A DNA stretch of 64,000 bases, taken from assembly GCF_036669915.1 (NCBI RefSeq), contig NC_089325.1, positions 16,973,718-17,037,717 on the forward strand. The letters run 5' to 3'. Within the stretch, counting starts at the first letter, position 1. Every line of letters begins with the position of its first letter. The stretch is from Pocillopora verrucosa. Taxonomy: Eukaryota > Cnidaria > Anthozoa > Scleractinia > Pocilloporidae. Of this stretch, positions 25,401 to 36,300 are shown piece after piece. Under the pieces are notes generated by a model, which had not been told where the DNA came from, searched no databases, and was given only the letters and a program-made list of their open reading frames with translations. The position numbers and the translations under genes are program-made.

Positions 25401-28222
25401 TGTGTTACTAAATGGCACATTCACCGACACAAGAATTGACGATGAACGCTTTCTTTTAGCTGCAGGAGCTTGCAAAAAGAGATAGAAAAATAGTCTAATC
25501 TAAAAAGAAAAGAGAGTAAAATCGGTTCACAACTGAAAACCTACTATCGTGATAAGTTCTATTTTATACTACGCGCTTCTTGAATGTATTGTATAAAGAG
25601 ATGTTTCTATCTTCATAAAGGTAACTGATAAATACGTTGATTGTATGGTAAGTAAGGGTAAAGTTTATAAGTGGGTTAGATGACCCCGGCACACTACCAT
25701 TGGTTATCCATCTTTTTACAGCAGTATTGCCACTCCCCTTGGATAGGATGCTAACACATTGCAGGCTATTTTCAGTTCTCGTCAGGATTATCGGTCGGTA
25801 TTAAAAGCCATGGCATGCAGTGTCAAACTTTAAGTTTTAATTTAAAAACTTCAGAATTTTTTCCAAAAGCACGGCGTTCTGAGCCAAAGTTCTTCCTTCG
25901 CACTCTATTAAGTCAGTCTAAACTGCAAAGGAATACCACTTTACTCAAGCTTAACCAGTTATAGATATATACAAAAGAGGACTAAGTTCTCTCCTGGTGA
26001 AAACCGTGTATAACTTTCAACACCTGTTGGTTCTTTACTCGAATTTCTTAATGCGTATGTAAAATTTCCTTTTCCAGTATTTTGATATTTAAACACACTA
26101 TCATTTGTCTCACGACTAGATAAGCTGGAGGGAGATATCAAACTGTCACCAAATGTAGAGTCACTTGTCGCAGGTGGCGTGGAAAAGGACAAGAAGAATG
26201 AACCCTACGAGAAGGGGGCTGTCACTAACAAGATATATCTGTGGACAAATGCAATCGTGCCTTATGTTATTGACTCAGCATTTGGTAAGATGCCATTAGG
26301 AATTCCAGAGTGAAGAAGCCTTTTTCCCTTTGTGGCGAATCAAAGAGTATTTCTTGATGGTCGGTCGTACACGTAATTGTTATCTTTTCAGATACCGAGC
26401 CAGAGGGAGGGTCTGAGGGTCCTAGGGCCTGGCCCCCTCCTTTTTTGTTAGATTTGAGATTTGTTAGATTTTGGTTGCGTCACGTTAGATGTTACCTAGG
26501 CCCCCCCCCGGTTTTGTCTTATTCTAACGACCCACCCTCATTGGCAATCAATTTTCAATACTCTCCCCTTTATACTCTGTTTTAGACGATTAATCCCACC
26601 CTCTGTTCGCTCTGAAAACCATGCGATCCTCCCCTAATAAAGATACTTCCCCCCCCCCTTTCCCGCGATAAATATTCACTGGTCCCTTACTATCATAGGG
26701 AACGAGTTGTACTCTGAGCGGTTCCTTCTCCCAGCAGTATATTTCCCACAGAAATTGTTTGCATTTTTTTTGTGAATATTGTAACTAGGCTTGCTGAAAT
26801 GTGTTTGGTTTTTCTAGGTAGGTACTCAAGCGACAGTCAAGCCATAAAAGACGCAATAGCTACTGTAGAACAGATCTCCTGTGTACGTTTCAAAACAAGG
26901 ACAGACGAGCAGTATTACATAAAGTTTGTCAGGGGCAATGGGTAGGTGCAAAGTATAATCAACACTGAAAACAGCCGTGACCAAAAACAGAAGGGACAAA
27001 AAAACAACAACAGAAACAACAATAAACAATTTTGAAATGATAACTTTCCTCAGCGTACACATTCTAGCGGATCCCCATACCTAAGAAACTCGCAAAACTT
27101 GTCGACGGCAAAGTGACTTTAATTAATAAGAAAATTCTTTATCTTCGTGTGTTTCATTGACTGGTTATTTGATTTCTAGTCTAATCTAGTATTTAAATGA
27201 CCAGGAAGTGGCCACCCTGGTGATAATTTCCTTCATCAGGATCAAGAAATAAGACACATCCAAATGTTACGCAACTGCATGTCATTCCGAACCCAAATGC
27301 ACATCATCCACTAGTGAGATGCCGGACTGTAGCGCACAGTGGTCTCAATCTTCAAAATTCATTCTGTCCCACCAAATCCAATAACTCTTAAAGAACGACG
27401 AAACAAACATTCCTTCCATTTTTCAATTCAACCGACATCAAAACAATACCATGACGTCAAGTTCGCCTGACACGGGAACTTCGTTTGAAACAAGGTCGTA
27501 CTATTGTCGTGCGGTATGGCAAGGCTAATCGTGTCAAATAGTCGTGCCACACTTGACATGGTTTGGTGACTTCAATGGTTTCAAACGTCGTGCCATTGCC
27601 ATTCTTACATTGAGTTTAACCATTGTAACGATGTGAGGTTTGGAACAGACCCAAAATACTATTACATATTTTACACCCATCCTAAAATCGCTGGAATCAT
27701 CATAACTTTATGAAAGTAATTTCCTAAACAGTAGGTTATATTTTACTTAAGGTTTTCAGCATAAAAATATATATCTGGAGAATCCTAGAGGAGTTTATTG
27801 ATCACTCGCCTCATTAAGGGATTTACTCGTTCAGCGTTTTAACGTCCCAACTGCAGTTAATAGACAAAAATAGCAGCTGAATATTGAGTCATATTTTAAT
27901 CATTTAACAAATCGAGATTAAGGAATGGAAATAGGAAGTAAGTATAAAAGGGCTCATAGGCAAATAATACCACGACATTTTATGATAATAAATAGTAATA
28001 ATGAATGTTTTCTATTTGTATGATAACCAGCTGCTGGTCCTACGTTGGTCAAGTGCACATGTCTGGAGGTCAGCCACTCAGTATTGGAACAGGATGCGGT
28101 TTTATTGGAACGGTATTACATGAACTCATGCATGCCCTGGGATTTTTCCATACCAGTTCACGTCATGACCGCGACTCATATGTTGTCGTTATTTCTGAAA
28201 ATATCAGGAAAGGTAAATATAT

Positions 28223-28259
<37 letters not shown>

Positions 28260-31200
28260 TCGTTGGGAGGGTATAACAGGGTAATTCAGTTTTATCAGCT
28301 GAGTTGATAAAGTAAATTGGCTACCGTAAAGAGTTTGAAAGCTGACGTTTCGAGCGTTAGCCCTTTGTAATTTTCTGACGAAGGGGCTAACGTCAGCTTT
28401 AAAACTCTTTACGGTGGCCAATTTACGTTATCAACTCAGTTGATAACACTAAATTACTCAAAGGTTTTCGTTCTCTGTCTATAAAAGCGCAAATAAAATG
28501 GACAAAATTTCGCCGTGGTTACCTCACCGGCTTGATTAATATTTGATGATCGCCGTGGTTTTTCAAAAACTCTATTGGTAACCCATAAAAGTTATGAGCC
28601 TAACACTTTCTTTTTCTTTACAGGCTATAAAGCAAATTTTAAAAAATATAACCATGGTATTGTAGACAGGCTGGAAGCACCGTATGATATGACGTCTCTG
28701 ATGCACCTGCCAAGGAACGCCTTTAGTAAAAATGGTCTGAACACTCTGGAAGCACGTGCTGGACCAAACGTCCCATTGGGAAAAAGAGATCGACTGTCTG
28801 AAATTGATAAGGCCCAGCTTAATTCACTATATAGCTGCACAGGCTACCCAAGTTAGTCAATGTTCACGCCGTCCGTTTCCCATTTTTAGTTGGGGAATTG
28901 CATGTCAGATAGCAAAGGAATGTGTGCGAGTGTGATTATAGGCAAACGGAAAGCAATTACATCAGGAAATTGGAGCTTTAATTCACATCACAACGAACTA
29001 ATGAGAACTCTGAAGGGTCTTAAGTGCTGAAAAATGCAGTTGACCAAGTTTTGAACTCAAATCACTGAGCGTATGTGGTGCGAATTTGTTTCCTGTTCTT
29101 TTTCTTGAATAAAACAAACCAAAATGGCACAGATCGAGTCCGTCAATATAATCAGTCAGCATGAAATCCTGGGTTAACCTCATTTCACTTCAAGGAAAAA
29201 ATTTATCGGTGTGAAATGAAGGCGTTTAATCATGTCCATGCGCCTTTGGTCTCCAGTGCTTGTATATTTCTGTTGAGCGAAGCTAACTTGCATCCCCCTT
29301 GTGAAGCCTCCATTGATTGCAAATTATATTTTTTTTATTATTGTTACAAAAGCACCCGTTTTTTAAATAATTCTAAAATGTTACAACATTTTCTGTAAAT
29401 TTTATACATACTGTTCCACACTGTAAGCATGCGAAGAGAGAAACATGTAACGCATTCAATTTGCATGTTGGGCATCCTAGTGTGTGGTCTGATTGATTTT
29501 TCAAGTAGTCTCTTTATTCCCCGGATAGGTTGTTACAAGGCGTTCGGTATGGAGTCTTTTAAAATCCCCGACTCCAAAATAACAGCCAGTTCATATAAAA
29601 TGTATCACGAACCTCATCAGGCCAGGCTACATATGCAAGCCAGCGCTTCTGGGGACGGTGCTTGGTGCGCTGGTCAGAACCTACACCAAGGAGAATGGCT
29701 ACAGGTACATGATTCACATCACACAATCTAGCAATTTATGAGAAAGTACATTTTGAATGATTGACCAGGGAATGTTAGCTACGAAGACTATATGAAGAGG
29801 CAGTGGCCAAATTGTTTGTGCCTAAGAATTAAGACAAAGTCTGATTCGAGCCCTTGTCGAAATCATTCCTTTTGTGTTTGAGTAGACTACAAAGCATCTT
29901 GTACTCTGGAAGTGCCTATCCTTATTCAAGATTATGGAGTGGTGTAGGCGAGTTGTCTTTAAAGTCTGACGAAACTGTAGGGCTGCGGGCAGCCTAAGTG
30001 GTTTAGTTCTTACATAACAGCACTTTCAGTTACAGATTAATACCAAAACTTCGCTTGGACTAACACCCTATCTAGAAAATTTGCAATACTCTATAGTCGT
30101 TAGATGGTACGGACGGGGGATTAACTCCCACAGTTTGAGGTAGAGGTTCACCCTGCATGCTGGTGATTTTATGTGCTCTCCTTAAGACCTGAGCGGCGAG
30201 GAAGCGAACGGTTTGGAACTGATTTCTCCGAATGTTTCCTTCCTAAACCTCTGGCATCTTCGCCACTCGTGTTTTTGGCTCCGCCATCCAGCGTTTCAAA
30301 GCAAATACGAATCAGCTGGCCACGCAGAATTTATGACTTCACCAGGATTTATCAACACCCAGTTTCACAACGCTTAAAGCGGAGCAGTGAAATCTGCAAA
30401 TTTAAAAAATGAATATTTTGTTGTCATTTTAACTGAATAAATTCTCTGGCCTGATATGTGTTCTTTTTTTTTTTTTTTTATTTTGATTCAGGTGGACCTT
30501 AAAGGGAAAAAAGTTGTAACAGGAATTGCAACCCAGGGGAAATTGGGTCTATTTGTCAACGCGTGGACAACATTCCTTGAATTATGGTACAGCTTGGACC
30601 AAAACACATGGTATCCAGCATTTAACGGCCAGGTAAACTGTCAGGGTGAAAATAGCCAGACTCAATATATCTTATATTTTAAAAGCCATGTTACCAGAAT
30701 ATCCGCAAAACCAGGTCCACATCGGCACGTACAAGTTTGACCATCAATTTTAGGTCATCATTTAGAATAAGTTCCATCCTGTTTTCTTGATTTATTTGCT
30801 ACTGTTAGGTGCCTCATCTGGCAAAGGATTTCTCCAAGGTTCAATCTATTTAAAGCAGTTCTATAGAAGTTTCTAAAAGTGTCTCCTTTAACATCTATTT
30901 GCTTGCCATTAATCTACACGCGTCACGTGACTGAGTATGCCCTAACGAGAGATTATTAAAAAAAAAAAAAAAAAGGAATTTTGGAGAATACATTATCCTT
31001 GGTTATTACCTTGGAAGCTCACAAAGAATTTTCCTTGATGGGGAATGGCTTCTCTTGCGTACTCGAGTGACATGTCACATTCAGACATTCAGGTCAAAAG
31101 AGGACTAAAAGAACGAACGTAAAATTCAAAGTTATTTGTTATGATAAAGATTGCATGTGTGCGAAATCGATCGTTCATGTACAGAAGTAACCTTCATCCA

Positions 31201-31901
31201 TGCCTATTTTGACAACTTAATTTATATATATTATTTTCAGTTAATTTCTGCAAACTTTGACATGAATTCGGTTCAATATAATCAAGCGCCAAAGCCTTTC
31301 ACCGCACGCTACGTGCGATTTGAACCGATGTTTTGGTACAACGAGATTTGTCTCAGGGTGGAAATATACGGCTGTGACGGTGAGTAAAATATTTGACTTA
31401 GACAAAACTTTCTTCGCGTGGTCCGAAGTACCGTGTAATAGCTCTAACCTTAAACAGTGACAAAATTCAAGAAATAGCTAGAGCCCAAATGTAGTAGCCA
31501 GAGAAAGAAAAAGTGTGCTGGGAACTTGATGTGTTAGGCTCTGTTCACAGTTGCTTTGCCAGTACAGGAAATGATCTAGGTATTTTTTCAATACGAGGTC
31601 AAAACTTTGATTCAGTATACAGAGAATTTTGTTTACACAAGAGCCTAAATAGACTAAAAAATATCTGAAGACAAGTAAATTTAATATACTTCATATTGAG
31701 TAGTAACATGCGATCATAGCGTTGCAAGAATTTTGGTGTCAGACATGTGATTTAAAGTCCATTGATATGAAGGGGGGAGGAAGGTCTTAACTCCCCAGAC
31801 CCTCCCCCTAGACAAACGCTGTTATAGCAAATGGAAAAAACGTTATTGGATATGCGTTCCAATTGTTTTTATCATTTTTATCATTTTTCCTTTCAGCTTG
31901 A
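22403..31901 (+). CDS. Secreted astacin metallopeptidase with C-terminal F5/8 type C domain
   Basis: Ten exons with matching phases: 22403-22514, 24265-24360 (acceptor uncertain, 24304 also fits), 26120-26284, 26818-26941, 28031-28212, 28624-28851, 29529-29704, 30492-30632, 31241-31379 and 31897-31901. The product is about 455 aa. Residues 1-28 are a signal peptide. K71LEGDIKLSP is the astacin prosegment motif whose Asp caps the zinc. The catalytic domain runs from about 98 to 299 with WTNAIVPYVID, HELMHALGFFH (H196, E197, H200, H206), DRD, SLMHL (Met-turn M253) and the four expected cysteines (146, 167, 188, about 298). Residues 304-453 form a whole discoidin/F5-8C domain, starting CYKAFGMES and ending YGCDA. 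The likely role is an extracellular protease tethered to matrix, lipid or glycan. Oddities: the Glu after the third His is Thr207, and the Met-turn Tyr ligand is Leu255, so catalysis may be altered. Confidence 0.85.
22668..22745 (+). mobile_element. Penelope-like terminal repeat fragment, copy A
   Basis: GGGATAAGTTTGTAAAGAAAC, followed by the shared core CTGTAGTGCTGCGTCGGTG, recurs at 28226 and 36472. It lies about 200 bp before the GIY-YIG coding remnant in the same intron. Assignment to a Penelope-like element is by neighbourhood and by the recurrent block. Confidence 0.5.
22930..23241 (+). mobile_element. Penelope-like retroelement remnant, GIY-YIG endonuclease end
   Basis: Read on the + strand, the DNA encodes a Cys-rich stretch (NCCVTCTYCKK) and then LYIGETGRRRGDRFRKHL. 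This is the GIY-YIG nuclease signature found at the C-terminus of Penelope-like retroelement proteins. A frameshift with stop codons at about 23168-23173 is followed, in another frame, by DKDASKPIAIHFNLPNHSK, the usual continuation. The reverse transcriptase part is absent, so this is a dead 3' fragment in intron 1 of the astacin gene. Confidence 0.7.
23138..23361. repeat. Large inverted repeat (foldback) of the GIY-YIG remnant
   Basis: Arms 23138-23241 and 23259-23361 are near-perfect reverse complements of about 103 bp, with a 17-bp spacer. The arms carry the end of the endonuclease coding part in opposite directions. Confidence 0.9.
26560..26705. repeat. Dispersed repeat, copy 2
   Basis: CTCCCCTTTATACTCTGTT, GATTAATCCCACCCTCTG and GAAAACCATGCGATC match the copy at 15480-15625 in the same order and orientation. 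It lies in an astacin intron, and C-runs lie close by. Confidence 0.6.
28226..28460. mobile_element. Inverted pair of Penelope-like terminal repeats, copy B
   Basis: The block begins with GGGGGTAAGTTTCTAAAGAAAC plus GTGGTGCTGCGTCG. It then has arms at about 28279-28373 and 28376-28459 that are reverse complements (shared TATCAACTGAGTTGATAA-type ends and AAATTGGCCACCGTAAAGAG core). In the second arm, CTGACGAAGGGGCTAACG is left of what looks like a hammerhead-type core whose GAAAC part survives only in the first arm (minus strand CTCGAAACGTCAG). The insertion begins 13 bases after the donor of astacin exon 5. Confidence 0.65.
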
Positions 31902-32138
31902 TTGCATGCAGCTTCTGTGCCTCCAGAAAAAAGTTTTAAATTTGCCACCAAAACAGTTGTCAAACCCACATTCATCAAGGGCAGTTACTCTCTCGAAACT
32001 TCTCAACTCAAATCGTCAGAAACAAACCTCCCCTAAATGGAGGATTAATTTTTATTGACAGTCACTAAAAAAGGAACCATACCGGCGTCGCACTGAGTGT
32101 ATTATTTGTGGGCTGTGCCCTTTGATAACGGGAGTAGT

Positions 32139-32144
32139 AATAAA
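32139..32144 (+). terminator. Candidate poly(A) signal of the astacin gene
   Basis: AATAAA, 238 bases after the predicted TGA stop on the + strand. Confidence 0.4.
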
Positions 32145-32526
32145 TATTATTTTTGTTCGTTGACGTATATTTGACATTCCCCCGTTATCTTCCAACACAC
32201 AAGACTATCATCATGCAACCATTCAATATTCAATCTAACATACGCAAACTTCGATATGTGCAATACAATTAAAAAAAGAAAATAAGGCGAACAGAAAACT
32301 GTAGATTTTTACGCGAGAAGATCGAAAAAAATTGTCCAACAGATTCCTATAATCGAATTAGTTTCTTATACGCCGGTTTCTATCTGTCAGCGAAACACAC
32401 ACAAAAAAAAAATCAGAATTAATTTCTTCCTCATCTCTATCCAAATTCTCTGTTTTTGTTTCGTGTACTGCAATGTTTCGTTGAATTAACACAAAAAACA
32501 AAATTCATCTCCTTCAAAAGGCACAC

Positions 32527-32532
32527 TTTATT
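32527..32532 (-). terminator. Candidate poly(A) signal of NNT
   Basis: TTTATT on +, which reads AATAAA on the - strand, about 770 bases beyond the NNT stop. It faces the astacin 3' end, so the two genes converge. Confidence 0.35.
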
Positions 32533-33304
32533 TCTCACAATCGATACATTAACACTCTATTAAAGAAAGACCTATTCTGGAAATCTGTTTTCCTGTTTTG
32601 GAAACCTGTTCCAAAAACATCTTTTACGACACTCTTCTACAAATATTATTCCATATAGAAAATGTTTCACATTTCATAACGAACGACCTGACCTTAAACT
32701 GCTTCACTTCACATTTAGAGATTGCTACTTTTTGCGAATCACTCAAAACCGGCAAACCTCGAACGATGGTGTATTTGATTCACAAGTTGAACCAGACACG
32801 CGTAGTAATTCGTAAAAAACCTGGATGGCCAATCCAATTGGTCCTTGAAAGATGTACGAATGACTACTTAGGGCGTATAAAGTTTGATAACTAAGTGTTA
32901 CGGTCATCCATTCGATATCACTCTTTGAAGAAAATTGATACAGAATCCAATTGTCTCTTTGTCTTACTTTCTCTTTTACCGTGAAGCTGGAAGCTTGGTA
33001 GTGTGAGCAGTTAAGGAAAGATCATTTGAAAAAGAGAAGGAAGTTGAAAGGCAGACAAAGTAGCACTGAACACACGCCATGAATAGATGTGTTATAACTT
33101 AACGCTTCTTTCATAGGTGCCATCCTCACTTAAGTGTCAAACACTTCTACCTAACCAAAAATTAAACGATACAAATTCATACCATACTATTATAGAAAAC
33201 AGAGAAGACAAACAGTAATTTAGTCGTGTAAAAACTTCAGCCGAATTTGCTTTCAGATACAAAATTGCATAGCTAATTCAGTGTGACAACTTCTGAGACA
33301 ATCG

Positions 33305-36300
33305 TTAACTGCCATAGTGTTCCTTAACCTTATTTAGAAGCGAATCACACATGGTTTTAGCGTCACCCAAAAGCATGCAAGTGTTGGGTTTGTAGAACAC
33401 TGGGTTATCCACGTCTGCGTACCCGGTGCCCAGAGTGCGCTTCATCACGATCACCTGTCGATTAAAAATGAATTTGGTTACTCAATTTCAAAGCGTTACA
33501 GTAGCAACTTGGCTTATACTGTATACTGGCCTATCGAATAACAACGACCTCTAAGCTCAAGTATTCCTGTCTCACATAAAATGGGAGCGTTGGGTGAAAA
33601 TATACCCATTCTTTTCCATCATTCCCGTCAATAGGGTAATAAGGTTACTTGGGGCGCAAAATTTTTGTTGGTCGGTTTACTCAATGACTACATTTTGTTA
33701 TGGTACCCAGCTTTAAGAGGAACACGTTATCACCACCATTTGCAATCTTGCTTAGGTAGAAAACATTGACAAAAGGTTTTGTCCGGCCGTTCTTAAATCC
33801 TTATGTAGACATGACGTGGAATACAAGGGTTGTTTAGCCAGATATCAAACAAAAAAAGACAAATATACAAAAAACTTCGAGCAACTCGCCTGCTTTGCCT
33901 TCCAAACTTCCAGAACAGGCATTCCCGCGATAACAGAGTTGGGATCGTCTTGGGCAGCGGAGTTGACTGTATCGTTCGCACCGATCACCAGAGCGAGGTC
34001 AGTCTCGGGGAAGTCTTCATTAATTTCGTCCATCTCTAACACGACGTCATAAGGTACTCCAGCCTCAGCTGCAACAATAAATTGACACGTGTTATTATTA
34101 GCGTCGGTGCATAAATAAAATATTAATATTTTTCCGCGCTATTTCGAGGAAAGTGAACTGGAGGCATTGTACATAAACATAACTGGCTTACTTTGAGCCT
34201 GAAATTTTCAAGCTCTTGATCTGTGCTGTTTTATGAGTAAAAATCATCTCTTCATAACCGCTAAAATAAGACTGATTTGCTATAAGCAATAACGTTACAT
34301 ACTCGTGCAAGAATACTGAAAGGAGTTTAAGGTACGTTTTCTTTCATCCCTCATGTTTGGACTGCTGCAAAAGAAGACGACTTCCACGGAACTTAAGTTC
34401 ACTTACCCAGCAATACGTTCAGCTGTCCCGGCATACGTCCTGCGACGGGATGGATCCCGAAGCGTACGTTGAGTCCTCTTTCTTTAAGCTCTTTGACCAT
34501 GTCAGCGATAGCGTACTGCGCCTTAGCCACAGCTAATCCGTATCCTGGTGTGATGATAACATTCTTTGAAGATGTCAGCATTTCTACGGCGCCTTCCGCG
34601 TTGATCTCTGTGTGAGTCCCGGTGATCTTTTCCCTTTCACCCGTGCCTGTTACAACAGAAAATAATGACAAGTTAAGATAATTAACTCACCGTGAAATAC
34701 ACGGGGAGGGGTTGAAAAGTCTCCAAGCCGGAGGCTGTCGCAGATGATTGAAGCTTAAAACTAAGAACTGCGAGTCGCTGAGCACGTGCGTCTTTCATGT
34801 GTTATTCCAGTTTAACCGGCATATTAAGTAACTAAATAAAAATCGACGCGCGCGCGCGGTACGAGAATTACACCATCATAACTGCTGTTTCCCAACTTCA
34901 ATAAACAATCCACGGAAGATAAAGCAGATTAACCGTACACTGCATTGAGGCATTTTCCGTATAAGTTGTGGGAAATGAAACAATAGTAATACACCTTGCT
35001 TATAATAAACAGTTCCTTCAGTCAGTGACAAAAGAATAGTCCTATCAATGAAGAATGACATTAATAAAGAAATTACGGCGAAGTCTCATAATCGTTCGTT
35101 AGTAGATTTACGTCATAATAGCAAGCGTAAATTTGAGACATAATCAAGAGTGAAATGATTCGTTTTAGATTCTAACAACAAATGAATTCTCCTTGAAGTA
35201 ATGTTTTCTTCTTTGTCCAGCCTTGTTTGGGGATCGTCGGAGGGAAACCAAGAGCGTGTGAACAGCGATCAGGTATTGTTTGACGACTCCAAGGTTACAG
35301 AAGACGACTGGGTATTGATTGAAGAAATACGGAACCATGGCGAGTCTGCACACGAAGACAGACGGGTGCCGTCTCTTCAAACCTTGCCTGAGGCCAAGGA
35401 ATTGCAACTCAGTGACAGCGTAGAAGATAACTCTGCAGCGCCGGGATGTTCCTCACGAACTGATAATACAGATTTGAACGCAACAACTTCTCATGGGTTT
35501 TTGTTCACTGAGAAACAATCAAATATAAGCAACAAGTCATCGCTGGAAATCCTCTTTGCCGAAGTTCAGCCGAATGAAACCGAAAGCAAAGAGATCTCCG
35601 ACTGCTCGATGAAAACCGACGAAACTGACGTCGGCGAGAAATCTTCGCTGCAATTTCTTTTTGACGAATCGTTCCACGGCGACACTGCAACCGGTGGACA
35701 AAGCGCTGCATCACAATTCTTTATCAAACCGATGCCCGATCCTCCAATTATTCAAGTTCCAAGTACTAGCCAACCACAACGACAATTCAACCACAGATCG
35801 TACAGCGCCGACTATTTCCGAGGAAATCCCGACGTAGTTGTTGAGCCGACCGTGTTGAGGCGTCGTCACGTGAGTAGACTTTCTAAGCGCTCAGGTGATT
35901 CTGCGTCTGCCATGGTTGGTCCAGTTGTGGTTCAAAAGAAAACGAAACTTCCTCCTGAAGGAACTTCCAGTGTGGTGCATGGAGACGATACAAGGAAGAG
36001 AACCAAGCGAGCTAACAGCGTTGCATGCGTGCAAAGCAATAACACTCACGGAAGAAGAAGAAAGCGGACGGCGGACAAGTGTAGTGGAAAAGGTGGCCGA
36101 AGAAACTGTTAGCAATCTCCTTTTAACGGATGTTGCGTCGATATTATCGGACATGCTGAGGTGACTTCAAGTCAATCTGCTCTTGGATGATGCCGTATTG
36201 CGTTTACAGGTTTTCTAGTGCACTAATTCTTCATACCTTTACCCAGTAATCGAATCAGTGAGTTACACTTTCGCATGTTTAGCCAACCGTTGTCCTTCCT

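Noticed and set aside
29950..29998. CTGACGAAACTGTAGGGCTGCGGG, similar to the Penelope-like terminal core
   Set aside because: Only a short block matches and the flanking blocks are missing. Too weak to call a fourth copy.
32598..32894. 98-codon + strand frame between the convergent astacin and NNT genes
   Set aside because: No domain, no signal peptide, no splice sites, and probably overlaps the NNT 3' UTR on the other strand.
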